Part shown: piece after piece, positions 32,079 to 43,088 of the stretch
Position numbering within the stretch: position 1 is the stretch's first letter
How the letters are laid out: each line of letters opens with the position of its first letter
NCBI GenBank assembly: GCA_033558025.1
Contig: JAUCEF010000016.1
Span: 496,001 to 560,000 of the forward strand
DNA length: 64,000 bases
Origin: Phytophthora sp. 'mugwort'
Taxonomy: Eukaryota; Oomycota; Peronosporomycetes; Peronosporales; Peronosporaceae
Reading direction: 5' to 3'
The notes under the pieces: generated by a model
The model's database searches: none
The model's input: only the letters and a program-made list of their open reading frames with translations
What the model was told of the DNA's origin: nothing
Position numbers and translations under genes: made by a program

Positions 32079-35000
32079 TTAGGTGAGCGCGTAGCACCAG
32101 TATTTATATCTAAAAAGCTGCATTAGCTCTACCTCGTCTGCATCGTCGTCGAGATAAATCACCCCCGAACCGCTAATCAGAGCTTCGAAAAAGATGAGGG
32201 TAAACACCCCGCAGTTGTAGTTGTCGAGTTGGGTCATCATCGGGAACTTAGTACATGTGTAGCCTTCTTCACGTGTCGGTAGTAGCGGATATATCTCCTT
32301 CTTAGCAATAACTTCAAATCGTCTAGGCCGGTCCTTTGCCTGCTGAGGGTCAAACACGGTAACGGTGCCCTACTTCACGTTCGCTACAATGCCGCACCAG
32401 TGGTCTCCGCTCACATTCACGGGTACTATCAACATGGGGACGGCTCACTGGACAAAACTTGAAATGCATCTTGAGCTGGAAGACGCTCCGGCAGATGAAG
32501 AGGTAAGGTTAGCACGTTGACAGGAATTGCGACTGCCTTACATGTGCGTCTGTGGAGTTGTATCATTCGAAGTGTTGCCCCGTCCAGACTCTTCTTCAAT
32601 CTGCTGCTTTCCGCAGAATGTTGTCAGGATTGTTTTTATCCAGCACTCCAATTGTCTTCACCTAAGTGCAGCTTCGCTCGACTATATAACTGGCTCGCTT
32701 CCTGGTACATCAATAACACCTGTCCGCCAGTTTATGCCATGTACCCACTTCACGCTCGCGTCAATCTCAGCGAACCTTTGAATCATAATGTGCCACTTCT
32801 TCATGTCAGCCACCACGTTGACCTCAAAGGTAACACCGTTAACAGTCACCACGATTTGAGATCTCAGAATTGTTGTGTCATGATCAGACTTCCACAGATT
32901 CTGGAAGCGAGCGATTTGTGTCGTGCATGCATTCAGAGTCGGTAATGCCTGCACCGATATCCCTTGGTGCGTTGGGGTCGGGTGCTTTCCGCCTGACCTC
33001 GCTACTAGCGTAGTGTTTGATCGCCTCAGCTGGCGAAGGGTTAGCTCCACCATGGGCGTCGCGTAAATAGCGTAAGGTGCTTTAGCGGCACAGGGCCTCT
33101 GTGAGGATTTCAAGCGATGCTATTGTCATGTTCTTCGCAACTTTATCAACTCGTGCCAACGTGGCTTTCATATCTTTCTTTTTTTGCTGCTTGTTTTTCG
33201 TATGACAGGCCTTGGGTGCTCCCGGTCGGCTCGCCGTCTCCGAAATTTCCAGTTATGCTGGCTTGCTGTCTCGACACGTGCAGGGAGTTGTACAGTCTCA
33301 ATCTGTTGTACAACTTCTGACCGCTTCGCCTTCTGTAATCGCTGCACACTATCTGTAGATGGATTGGGTATCTTTTCCATTGGTGAAGGCGGGCTGAGTT
33401 CGCCAAAGATTTCTAGTATGTCTTTCATCTCTTGAAAATTTAATTCCGGACTTTGATGCATGGCTTCCGGGTCAGGTTCAGTTCCTGGCGCAACGGAGTC
33501 AGACGCGTCTGACTGTTCAACAGTCTGAGACTGTATGACAGGCTGATAATGTTTAACAGTCTGGGAGTGTTCCATGGTTTCCATGGTCCCAAATGAAATC
33601 GACGTGTTGTCAACGTCTCGTGTCTTTCTCGATACAGGTTTGATTGCGGCTTTGGGCAACAGATTCCGTGTCATTCTTTCCGGGGTTTGATATCCGCATC
33701 GGATACCAGATTCTGATCCACGTTCAGCTGAGACTTCCTCATTGTCTTCTCGCCTCTATCAGCAGCGCAAACGCTTTTAGCATCTGGTGTAGCCTTCCGG
33801 CCGGCATCGCTTGAGCTCACATCGTTTTCACTTGCAGTGGGCTGAAGTGTTGAAAACTTTCCGTCCTTCACGTCGCTCAGCAGTTCCATCATCAGCAATT
33901 TTAACTCAGATTGAGCTCGGGTTCCCCACAAACACCCAAACTCAGCGATCTCCTTTCCAACTGCTAGTAGGTCCTTGTATTTCTCGTTTTGTGACAGAGC
34001 GCGATATGGGGATGTAGAATAATCGGTTGACGGCATGTCAAAGGGTTCTACGTCATGGAGATCCTCAAATGTTGAATTTTTAAATCTTCGAAAATTGTCG
34101 ATCAACCAACGTGGCTTGATAATAGGCGCTGGAACCAACTCTGAACAGTTCGTCAGCTTGCGGTAACATATGATATGGCGACACGGAAGGTGGCGGGCAA
34201 CGCTGAAAATACAAGAGCCTGTCCACTCGAGCGGGTTGAGTGTGTACTCATTCGGAGCATCACACGCAAATTGGTCGGTTTCATCTGTTGTACCTGGAGC
34301 ATCAAAGTGAATCATCACGTAGGGGGGGAGAGGGTAGTGTCGATAGCGAGTTGTTGGCAGCATTGCAAAGTCGTACTGCTGCTTAACTTGTGCAACAGCG
34401 TGGCCTGATATGACATTTGCCAGCTTTCCTATCTCCGCATCATAGTTAGGGTTGTGATACGCACCGAGTCGATTAAGTTTTCGCTGCCGCTCCCTTTCTT
34501 GAACGGATTGCCAGAACAGAATCGAAGTCACACAATCGCCCACCGAGGTTGAGGTGTCCACCAGGCTTTTGAGTTTCTGCCAGCTTGACTCCAGTCTATA
34601 TTCATAAATAAAAACGTTTAGTTACATACAAGCCGTGACCGCCAATTCTCAATGGTTTTACCTGTTGTTGGTTGGTTGCCCATATGGGGAATATTGCCGC
34701 GTAAATGGAGCTCCACATTTCCTTACAAGATCCCCAATTTCGACAAACATTTTGAACCAGCGATGAATCTTATCAGCGTCCCGTAGAATAACCATCATAG
34801 TTGCTTTTGAAACATATTTAGGTTTATTATCTTTAACAAAATCATTTTTCAGTGGGGGCACTAATTAGCAAACTCGAAAGCCTCTTCATTTCGTTTCTCT
34901 GGAAGGTATCAGCCGGTACGTCTCTTCAGCTACCTCTTGCTTGAAGCACTTTACCACCTGAAAATGACACAGAAGTATGTGTGCGCTCGGAAATTCGTCT

Positions 35001-36409
35001 TCCAAAACCGAGATCTCGGTGAAGTCCTTGTCAACGATAATCACAGCAGTCGAATCACACTCAGGACAGCTTGCCTTGAACTGTTTACATGAGATCCGCA
35101 GCGTCGGCTGCTGCTCATTCTCGACCAGACTGTGCTACATACAGAAAAACAAGTTAAGGAATACAAGGCCTCGGACGGTTAGCACAATTCAAGTCGTTGT
35201 CACAGTTTGAAGACCGGAATAGCGTCTTACCTGCACGTATTGACCTTTTCCAAAGGCGGCGTGCACCATAAACAAAAATAACTTACACCGGGCAGCATTC
35301 GTGTTGTAGGTAGCATCAATAAGGAGTACCTCGGGGAAGTACTGGAATATTTGACGCCATGTGACCCGTTGTATGAAGATGCATTTTTCTTTACCTTTCA
35401 ATAACCGATGATAATAAGCGTGTTAACTATGTAATAGAATGAATCAAGTACAGTAGACCTACCTCGTCAACGACAATTCTGGCTACGTTGCCATGGTCCC
35501 GTGCGAAGTCCTCGAGAAAAGATTGGACACGTTCTTCTGTCGACGCGTGCGTGTATTCTTCTTGCTTCAATTTCGCCAGCAGGTTAGCACATCTTTCATT
35601 GTCGGCTTTGCCACCATATTATTCTCCATGATGAACTGCAGAAGTCGTTTTCTGTTTGCTCCACAGCGGCGAAGAGTCTGCAGTGTCGATCACGCCCCCT
35701 TCTTCGATACGCCGGTTTTCGTGGTAAGTATTGAACACTTCTTGGCTGAATTCATGGTTATTGCGTGGCACTGGTGTGTAACGCATACATCCCAGTTATC
35801 ACCATCTCCTTTAACGTACAAGTTAATCTACAATGCAAAATATACAATGTCAGACGATGGAGCAGCAAAGACAAATGACCCGCATAAACACACCTGCGCT
35901 GGACAGCCGATTCGACGCGAGAAGTGGTGAGGACGTTGTCCAGTTCTTGTCGCGACACCTAACTGATCGGATCACCTCCATGTGTGCACTTATACATCAT
36001 ATTGTAGAACTGGAAGTGGTCTGGGATGAATGGAACTCTACGACCGTTTTTAGTGATCCGTTTGTTCCGAGTGCGAACTGGTGTAGATGTTCTGCGTGAA
36101 ATAATCTGTAATCAACGCAACATGTTAGACTAGACATCGTGAAATCTCGGACTGTACCGCAGTAGTAGACTGAGATACAGCCTGAGACTGTGAGTCCGTT
36201 CCAAAGTACAAACAAGTACAAACCTGGAACCTGCGCTTGCCGTAGATAGAGAGGTACTTATCACACTCCTCAAATGACGAGAACTTTCGCACATCCAGCC
36301 TGGGGACTTGCCCTTGATCGTCCAAGGGACATATCTCTTGAGTGTCGCGGTGGGTTTTCATCGTCGCCTGCGCCCCGCCAATCTCGTTATCCGCTGATTT
36401 GGTTAGCAT
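32079..36409 (-). pseudogene. Mutator-like transposase with SWIM finger and ULP1-like protease, decayed
   Basis: Minus-strand pieces in order. FAR1-like N-terminus: LDVRKFSSFEECDKYLSIYG, then RRTSTPVRTRNKRITKNGRR (36.05-36.3 kb). NLLAKLKQEEYTHASTEERV (about 35.5-35.6). MULE DDE core: EVLLIDATYNTNAARCKLFL (about 35.3) with the first Asp, and STAVIIVDKDFTEISVLEDE (about 35.0) with the second. A SWIM zinc finger with GSCIFSVARHLPCRHI (34.17-34.22). A low-complexity linker (33.17-33.67). A ULP1/C48-type Cys protease: VSGDHWCGIVANVK with the His, and MTQLDNYNCGVFTLIFFEAL with the Gln and Cys (about 32.16-32.42). A TAG stop lies between the His block and the rest, and other breaks may be introns or frameshifts. 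MULEs that captured a ULP1 protease are known in plants and oomycetes. Intron boundaries were not all resolved. Confidence 0.8.
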
Positions 36410-36907
36410 CTCAACGGAACTGTTGATGGACTCGATTGTGTCAGAACTGCCACTACTCTCCGGTTCAGAGTAGCTGTCATTACTCTCCAGTCAGAGCCCT
36501 CGCCAGATGATTCAGGCCGTACACACGCTCGCTAGGGTTTGAAGAGGTCGATGGGTGATATCAACCGGGGTTTCTTTGTCTTTTGGCGAAGGATAGCGCC
36601 TCTTGCTTCAACGTTTGCTCCCTGATGGCCGGTGGCTGCTTCGATTACGGCTGGTGAACGACGTTGGCGCACGGCGTGCGTCGAACAGCGCAGGTGACGA
36701 GGCTCCATTACACCCCCGGGCCCCCTCTTTTTCAGATTTCCCCCTCTATCGGATCCTCCCCCCCCCCCTTGGAGTGGAGGACGCTCGCCAATCCGGAGTG
36801 ATGGCCGTATGCCAAGCCCAGCCTCTTCCATCCCATATGGAGCTCCTGAGACGCCGGGTCTACACAAATAATCCCCTCTGTGAAACGGTATATAGCCACT
36901 TTCATCA
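36410..36907. other. Upstream region of the MULE remnant
   Basis: No recognised gene. A run of 11 C lies at 36758-36768. Confidence 0.4.
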
Positions 36908-38210
36908 AAATGACACCAGCAAGCACACACGACCGTCCACCAGCAAACACTTGACTGCAAAAACGGGGCGAGGCAAATCGCAGTGTTTTGCCCGACGGAG
37001 CTTAAAAGGAGGCGAGGCGACCACCCGACGGGCTTGATGAGCGCGCACAACGCTGCTGTCGTTCACACTTACACCAATTCATAGAACCTGGACTTCTGCA
37101 TCGTTAGCGATCGACCATTGGTCAGATTAATGTGAACTTCTAGTCAGATTATTGTGTACCCGTGGTCTTAATAATCTGACCAGGTCGGATTATTGAGAAC
37201 CCAAGGTCAGGTTATTGTGAACCGGTGGTCAGATTATAACAATCACACTATTGTGAGGCTAATGGCCGCGTAATGTGACTAGATGAAAGCACTAACAAAC
37301 TAGTATTGTGAACTCCAGCCAAACTTGCCGATGCTGGTCGGTTACCAACAGTGGGTTGAATCGGCCAATACAATTATCAAGCTGTTTGGGCCAAACCCAT
37401 TCCATATGTACGGAAAGGTTTCGCCTAAGTCCAATTACGTACTTAGATGTGACCAGTGTTAGCTCAAGTGCTTTGTGGCTTTCGGTCCATTTGGGCTCGT
37501 CGATTCGACTAGAACACAGAATATGCATTTAAGTTTTATTCCCGATCAACACCCGTAACCGCTACCCCGCTCCGTTCCAGATCGACCACCCTTCCCAATA
37601 TCAACTGATCAAAGAAGGCGAGCCCAAATGGACCGAAAGCCACAAAGCACTTGAGCTAACACTGGTCACATCTAAGTACGTAATTGGACTTAGGCGAAAC
37701 CTTTCCGTACATATGGAATGGGTTTGGCCCAAACAGCTTGATAATTGTATTGGCCGATTCAACCCACTGTTGGTAACCGACCAGCATCGGCAAGTTTGGC
37801 TGGAGTTCACAATACTAGTTTGTTAGTGCTTTCATCTAGTCACATTACGCGGCCATTAGCCTCACAATAGTGTGATTGTTATAATCTGACCACCGGTTCA
37901 CAATAACCTGACCTTGGGTTCTCAATAATCCGACCTGGTCAGATTATTAAGACCACGGGTACACAATAATCTGACTAGAAGTTCACATTAATCTGACCAA
38001 TGGTCGATCGCTAACGATGCAGAAGTCCAGGTTCTATGAATTGGTGTAAGTGTGAACGACAGCAGCGTTGTGCGCGCTCATCAAGCCCGTCGGGTGGTCG
38101 CCTCGCCTCCTTTTAAGCTCCGTCGGGCAAAACACTGCGATTTGCCTCGCCCCGTTTTTGCAGTCAAGTGTTTGCTGGTGGACGGTCGTGTGTGCTTGCT
38201 GGTGTCATTT
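36908..38210. repeat. Giant palindrome: two identical 592-bp inverted arms
   Basis: The left arm 36908-37499 and right arm 37619-38210 are reverse complements over 592 bp with no mismatch or gap that I can find, around a 119-bp unique spacer. Both arms carry about six spaced copies of a 22-25 bp motif, GGTCAGATTATTGTGAACC (37110-37260 and mirrored at 37860-38010). Immediately outside, the flanks keep weak similarity for about 30 bp and then diverge. It has the form of a foldback element or of a fresh inverted duplication of one transposon end. No coding region is supported inside. Confidence 0.9.
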
Positions 38211-38751
38211 CGATTTGTAGCGGCTTTTACCCATTGTAGGCACCATCACTCATTTCTGGACAACAAAAGATGTCCGAAAATGCGATTTCCTGATCAGTCA
38301 GCTGCACGTGAGTATGTCCGACGCGGAGTTCGAAGGTACTTAGTCAACGCAAAGGTGGGTTTGCACCGGGGAGGGTGTTGAACTTGATTTTAAAGGTGGT
38401 CGCTGCCACGGAGAAACGCAATTTGTAGAGATGTTCTTCCAGGTTGGAAATCCTTAAAAGTATGTCAATGGAAAATGAAGTTTAAATCCAGTACGTACGT
38501 GAGTAGTGATATGTCACTGAGGTACTGACGTGGCTAATAATACTCAGTGCTCATACTTCGTGACGTGTAAGTATCAGTAACCACATCACTAATGATGTGG
38601 TATCCTCCTTGGTATATAATGTTGTTCACTTCTTGTGCATGGTTCAATGATTATATTGCTGACACGTAATTAAGTAGATCTGGTTGATGAGGTCCGTTCC
38701 GTTGCCTACAGCGCTATAAGCTGTCAAGGACGCCGTCTTCGGACGAGCACT
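38211..38751. other. Upstream region of the second BAHD gene
   Basis: No recognised gene. An imperfect inverted pair around GTACGTACGTGAGTAGTGATA / TATCAGTAACCACATCACTA occurs near 38490-38600. Confidence 0.35.
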
Positions 38752-38767
38752 CTCACTTCCTCATTTA
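38752..38767 (+). promoter_or_regulatory. Candidate Inr-FPR core promoter of the second BAHD gene
   Basis: CTCACTTCCTCATTTA fits CTCATTYYNCAWTTT with one inserted base, 33-48 bp upstream of the ATG at 38800. Confidence 0.5.
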
Positions 38768-38799
38768 CCTCCTTGTGGTCATCAGCAACGCACGAAAAT

Positions 38800-40281
38800 A
38801 TGGTCAACCTCGTCGCACCAGTTGATATCGAAGATGATGTGCTGATCCCGTTATCTGCCATGGACGCTATCATGAATACCTATCGGGTCGTGATTCTCTA
38901 CATTTATCCGCCACCTTCGTCCAATTCCCGTGCTTACAATCTGGACAAACTGCATCACTCATTCGTTACTCTAATCGATGAGGACTACCCCGTTCTAGTT
39001 GGGGCTCTCCACGTCGAGAAGAAGACGGGAGCGGTAAGCGTCAAGCAAACTCCAATGGCGAGACGGCAAGCTGGTAACGGAATTCGCTTCGAGACAAACT
39101 CGGAGAGCTCCCAGACGACAGAAGACGCAATCACTTCATTATCGTGGGAGTTCATGCCAAAGCCTCGGACTCATGGAGAGATTATCACTGTCAAGGGGTC
39201 CATTCTAGCGGACGGAGGAATGGCAATTGGAGTGGATTGCAGCCACGTCCTTTTCGACGGAGAAGCCATGCTCACGTTCATGAGGATGTGGGGCCAGCAC
39301 TATAGTGGGGCGAGCAAGCAAGACCGATTGGTCATCAACCATGACAGACACTTGCTGTCAGGAACTGGAGCGACTTGTCGACTTCCTCATCCCGAGTTTC
39401 AAATTGCTCCTGTTGAGCCTCTTATAAGGAGAGAAGATGGATCTCTAGCTCCAAAGGCAGTGGTGATGCCACCGAAAACAGCTCAGCACGTCTTCCACCT
39501 ATCCCCGTCGAACATGGCAAAGCTCAAGAAACTGGCCGAACGCGTGCCAGAAAGTGAGAAAACTCGACGCTCGCGTCGTAAAAGAGAGAGATTCGTGGCC
39601 AAGCTTGCGTCGATCTTCAGGTCGAAAAGCAAGAAGGTTGTGCAAGCTCAAGCAGCATCAAGACCTTCATACGTCAGCAGCCTTGACGCTATCACTGCGC
39701 TGTTCACCATTCTCATCTCTCAAGCTCGTGGACATGACAAAGATGTACGAGTGTCGACAGCACTGAATGGTCGAAACCGACTGGAGCCGCCGTTGCCTGC
39801 AAATTATTCGGGAAATGCTGTCTTCCATGCGATTTCCACGTACACGAACGAGGAACTTCGGATCAACAACGACGCTCGCAACGCGGTGTCAGCTTCGTCG
39901 ATATCTCGCGTCGCCCGCGGCGTTCGAGCTTCAATTCTGGAACGAGATAATACGTTCATGCGCGACAGTATCGCGTTCATCTCAAGTCAGAGTGACCCGG
40001 CCTCCATCAACGACAACGTCAACTTCTTCTTTGGCCCTGACATTGCGTTCACATGCTGGGCGAAGATGGGACTGTATGATGCTGAATTTGACGGTGTGAA
40101 GCCGTTGTACGCGAAGATTCCTCGTGTTCAATGCATGGATGGGTTTGTGCTGATCACGGAAGCCTTGAAAGGAGGCGATGGACTGGACGTCCTCGTGTGC
40201 TTGGAATTAAACACATTGGAAAAACTTAGGGAACTGTGTACCCATGTTGAATATCTGCAACATCAGGTCGGAACAAAGTGA
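38800..40281 (+). CDS. BAHD-family acyltransferase with polybasic insert (copy 2)
   Basis: A 493-residue paralogue of the 29.95-kb gene. It shares SAMDAIMNTYRVVILYIYPP near the start, the catalytic H149-VLF-D153-G motif (CSHVLFDGEAML), RNRLEPPLPANYSGNAV (about 325-341) and YDAEFDGVKPLYAKIPRVQC near the end. Between the two halves, about residues 251-285, it carries an insert rich in Arg and Lys (KTRRSRRKRERF, FRSKSKKVV) that the other copies lack. This crossover region links the two BAHD lobes and tolerates insertions, so the enzyme may still be active; the insert could be a nuclear or membrane-contact signal (inference). No signal peptide. The ATG at 38800 is the first in-frame ATG and lies just downstream of a core-promoter-like motif. 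Substrate unknown. Confidence 0.88.
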   Translation: MVNLVAPVDIEDDVLIPLSAMDAIMNTYRVVILYIYPPPSSNSRAYNLDKLHHSFVTLIDEDYPVLVGALHVEKKTGAVSVKQTPMARRQAGNGIRFETNSESSQTTEDAITSLSWEFMPKPRTHGEIITVKGSILADGGMAIGVDCSHVLFDGEAMLTFMRMWGQHYSGASKQDRLVINHDRHLLSGTGATCRLPHPEFQIAPVEPLIRREDGSLAPKAVVMPPKTAQHVFHLSPSNMAKLKKLAERVPESEKTRRSRRKRERFVAKLASIFRSKSKKVVQAQAASRPSYVSSLDAITALFTILISQARGHDKDVRVSTALNGRNRLEPPLPANYSGNAVFHAISTYTNEELRINNDARNAVSASSISRVARGVRASILERDNTFMRDSIAFISSQSDPASINDNVNFFFGPDIAFTCWAKMGLYDAEFDGVKPLYAKIPRVQCMDGFVLITEALKGGDGLDVLVCLELNTLEKLRELCTHVEYLQHQVGTK

Positions 40282-40364
40282 AAACGAGGTCACCCTGCAG
40301 AGATCAATGGTTATTACTTGGTTTTCTAACAAATTGTATCGATGTTGAACCATCTCTTCTTAGT

Positions 40365-40850
40365 CTACAACATGGCTTCCTCGCCTTCACTACCACTCTC
40401 TACCCCTTCCTCGCCTTCTTCTTCTTCTCTTCTTTTCACGGCCTTGATCCTCTCCTTTTCCCTTAGCTCCGTCATGAGCCCCTGCACTTGATGACCCTTG
40501 CCTAACGTCTCCGCTCGGTCCACAAAGTCCTCAAAGTTCAGCCCCGGGTACAGGTCGAAGGCCCACTGCTTGTACATCTTAACCAGCGACGCCAGCGCCT
40601 GCGCCTCGCGGCCCGAGACGTCCGCCGAGACTTGGTACGGGAACGTGCGGTGCACCTTCTTTAAGCCCTCGGCCGAGACAAGGCGCGACTCGCGCAGCAG
40701 ATTGCGCCGCCGCTTCTCGGGCACTACTGGCGCCGTCTCGTTGCCGACATTGCCTCCGGGGTCCTGACTGGCTGGTGGTCCATCGACGGCGGTGATGGAG
40801 TCGCCGCGCCGCGCCAAGTCCTCGTCGCGCTCCCATCCTAGAGACGCCAT
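40365..40850 (-). CDS. TIPIN/Csm3/Swi3 replication-fork protection factor
   Basis: A 161-residue protein with a Swi3 domain (about 50-131). Matching blocks: RNLLRESRLVSAEGLKKVHR, then LVKMYKQWAFDLYPGLNFED and FVDRAETLGKGHQVQGLMTE. In animals and yeasts TIPIN/Csm3/Swi3 pairs with Timeless/Tof1/Swi1 to stabilise replication forks and support the S-phase checkpoint. The C-terminus (141-160) is acidic (REEEEGEEGVESGSEGEEAM). The short N-terminus and single exon suit an oomycete gene. The ATG at 40850 (MASLGWERDED) is chosen over an in-frame ATG 26 codons upstream, whose extra residues do not look conserved. It converges with BAHD copy 2, with only 83 bp between the stops. Confidence 0.85.
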   Translation of the reverse strand: MASLGWERDEDLARRGDSITAVDGPPASQDPGGNVGNETAPVVPEKRRRNLLRESRLVSAEGLKKVHRTFPYQVSADVSGREAQALASLVKMYKQWAFDLYPGLNFEDFVDRAETLGKGHQVQGLMTELREKERIKAVKRREEEEGEEGVESGSEGEEAML

Positions 40851-41163
40851 TCTGTAGTTTTTGCCAAAATTTTGCCAAAACAAATTGGCGCCGAAAACTG
40901 TAAATGGTGTGGAACACATAATTAGCAAGCTGAAGTGGAAACACGGAAGTACAGTAGATTATATATTTTATCTGTATATTAAAATGTACCCATGATGCGT
41001 TTGTGGGTTAATCTGGCCACGTGTAACTTCAAGTTCATAACTTATACTACTAGTTGTATCGCCAGTGGTCAGTCGGACACTCAGCGTTGCAAATTTTACT
41101 GTTCGCGCGCGTGTCAAGTTGACATATTCAACCCAGGTTCGGTGTAGCGTGCTTCCACGGCTT

Positions 41164-41178
41164 CTCACTTTCGAATCT
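41164..41178 (+). promoter_or_regulatory. Candidate core promoter of the single-domain elicitin
   Basis: CTCACTTTCGAATCT, an Inr-like CTCAYTTTC followed by an AT-containing flank, 25-39 bp upstream of the ATG at 41203. Confidence 0.4.
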
Positions 41179-41202
41179 ACCTCGTCGGAGATTTTCCTCA
41201 AT

Positions 41203-41721
41203 ATGAAGACCATTGCTCTGTTCCTGTCGCTCACCCTTGCCACGACGCTCGTGCTCGCGGATGAGTGCACGACGGAGGACCTTACGGAGATCTCGAACGT
41301 CTACAGCTCGGCCATGAATGACGGCATCGCTGCTTGCCCAGACTTGACCACAGCGAATGACGCAACTGCAGCGGACTACTGCAACTCCGACTGCCTGGAC
41401 TTCATGTCCAGTATGCTCGATGACCTCCCAGACTGCTCCAGCAGCGGTATCAACATCAAGGAGGGACTTCAAGCTGCCATGGACTACTGCGAGACTGGGA
41501 CAGCTGATACTTCGGACATTTTGACGGGCTCCTCCAGTTCGCTGCTCAGAACGGGCTCATCCGCGTCAACAAAGGCCGATTCCACTACGACCGACAAGGT
41601 GACGGCGGACACAGTTCCACCCGCAACGAAGGGCTCGTCCTCATCGGCTTCTTCTATTGGTATGACTTTTGCGAGTGCTGCTGTCACAACGGCTGCGTTG
41701 ATCGTCTCACTTGGGCTGTAA
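41203..41721 (+). CDS. Single-domain elicitin-like protein, GPI-anchor type
   Basis: A 172-residue protein. Signal peptide 1-19 (MKTIALFLSLTLATTLVLA). One elicitin domain with Cys 22, 45, 60, 64, 78 and 96, the family's six-cysteine order; spacing between Cys 45 and Cys 60 is a little different from canonical alpha/beta elicitins, so I call it elicitin-like (ELL). A Ser/Thr-rich stem (about 100-150) and a hydrophobic C-terminal segment (SIGMTFASAAVTTAALIVSL) suggest a GPI anchor and a cell-surface location. Elicitins bind sterols and lipids and can be recognised by plant receptors; that activity is inferred, not shown. The ATG at 41203 directly begins the signal peptide; the longer upstream frame is not supported. 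Confidence 0.92.
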   Translation: MKTIALFLSLTLATTLVLADECTTEDLTEISNVYSSAMNDGIAACPDLTTANDATAADYCNSDCLDFMSSMLDDLPDCSSSGINIKEGLQAAMDYCETGTADTSDILTGSSSSLLRTGSSASTKADSTTTDKVTADTVPPATKGSSSSASSIGMTFASAAVTTAALIVSLGL

Positions 41722-41959
41722 GGTTCAGCTGAGGTGTATGACCCCAACTGAGGGTGTGCATGTTAGTGCGTGCCAAGTTTCCTAATAATGCAATGACTTT
41801 ATATTTTTTCATCAGCACATCTCGGGTTTATTTATTTTTCACGATAATCTCCACATTAACTAATTTTTCCGCATATCGGCCCTCTGCTTTTGCATTTCCC
41901 ATAGCAAACGTGAAGCTTGATACTCGCTCATATTATGTCTCAAGAGACATTCGTCCGGG

Positions 41960-43057
41960 TTAAGCAAGAGCTAAGAGTACGATCGCAACTTGCGCAAGAG
42001 TAAGCCCAGGAGTTTTTATCTTGTAGAGGGCTGACGAGCTCGTTTCGGTGAGATGGGCACTACCGTCGGAAGCTGGAGGCGCTGTCCTCAGACTATTCGT
42101 CGAGCCGGCACTTCCGCTACCGTCGTCGCTTCCGCACGATTGCTGCCGGAGACCCAGCTCTTCCTTGTAATTCGTCCCCTCAAACATGCAGTCAGGCATC
42201 TGCTGGACAGTGTCGTCCAGAGTCGTGAGGCAGCTTGTCGCGTTGCACGGCACCTCAATGTACCACGCGGTCGCTGTAGCGATCACGTACGCGTCGCATT
42301 CATTGCTTGTCACAATCGATTGTGTTAAATAGGCCAGGCTCGATACTTCATCAGACGAACAGTCGTTACCAGAGCTCGATCCGCTTGTCGAGAACGCACG
42401 TGCCGCTGACGAGGGGCCAGTACAGGACGTTAACGACTGGAGCACGTCTTGTTTCAGGTTTAGTCCGTCCATGTAGCAGTCCGGAAGTTGCTCTGCCATC
42501 GTCTCCATGACAGCTACGCACTGAGTAGCAGAGCACGGCGCGTAAATGTAGACCGTCATCATCGCTTCGTCCGTGGTCACATACTCGTTGCATGCTGCTC
42601 CTGCTGCCACCTCCAGATACAAATCCGCTGTTGCATTCGCTTCAGCATTGGAGCAGTCGTCAGTTGATCTGGACGAGGTCGAGATGGTGGCCGAGTTTTT
42701 TGTTGACGTGTCGACCGCCTCGACACTCAGTGAAGCGCTTGAGCTGGAGCTACACTCGTTCAGCCCATTCTGCAGCTCGGTTTTCTTGTTCACACTGGAG
42801 CCGCCATTGTCACTGGCAGACAACGTGCAATCCGGCAGCTTCGTCACCAGATCTTCAACGGCTCGGACGCAACCTGAGGCATCGCAAGGCACTGACAGCA
42901 AGGAGCCGCTGCTCACGTAGTCGGCACACGCGTCGCTCGACATGACGCCGTCCAGCCCTTCGATGGTGCTGTGGATCTGGAACACGGAGCACATGTCACT
43001 AGCAGCCAGAGCTGCGGAAAGCAATAGAGTCAAAGCGAACAGAGCACGCGACGACAT
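41960..43057 (-). CDS. Three-domain elicitin-like secreted protein, GPI-anchor type
   Basis: A 365-residue protein. Signal peptide 1-19 (MSSRALFALTLLLSAALAA). Three six-cysteine elicitin domains: Cys 23, 44, 58, 63, 77, 102; Cys 135, 156, 175, 180, 194, 212; Cys 233, 254, 271, 276, 290, 308. Ser/Thr-rich linkers separate them, and a hydrophobic tail (KTPGLTLAQVAIVLLALA) fits a GPI signal. The architecture matches the gene at 3.6-4.8 kb, 37 kb away, although the sequences differ a good deal. It converges with the single-domain elicitin gene, 238 bp between stops. The ATG at 43057 starts the signal peptide and lies 17-31 bp from a core promoter motif. Confidence 0.93.
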   Translation of the reverse strand: MSSRALFALTLLLSAALAASDMCSVFQIHSTIEGLDGVMSSDACADYVSSGSLLSVPCDASGCVRAVEDLVTKLPDCTLSASDNGGSSVNKKTELQNGLNECSSSSSASLSVEAVDTSTKNSATISTSSRSTDDCSNAEANATADLYLEVAAGAACNEYVTTDEAMMTVYIYAPCSATQCVAVMETMAEQLPDCYMDGLNLKQDVLQSLTSCTGPSSAARAFSTSGSSSGNDCSSDEVSSLAYLTQSIVTSNECDAYVIATATAWYIEVPCNATSCLTTLDDTVQQMPDCMFEGTNYKEELGLRQQSCGSDDGSGSAGSTNSLRTAPPASDGSAHLTETSSSALYKIKTPGLTLAQVAIVLLALA

Positions 43058-43073
43058 TGCACACAGAGGCGGC

Positions 43074-43088
43074 AAAGTCGAGAAATGA
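43074..43088 (-). promoter_or_regulatory. Candidate oomycete core promoter of the three-domain elicitin
   Basis: The minus strand reads TCATTTCTCGACTTT, close to TCATTYYNCAWTTT with one inserted base, 17-31 bp upstream of the ATG at 43057. Confidence 0.5.

Noticed and set aside
36532..37050. Overlapping 172- and 144-codon frames on both strands
   Set aside because: They cross into the left arm of the giant palindrome, have no family resemblance and contain homopolymer-driven sequence.
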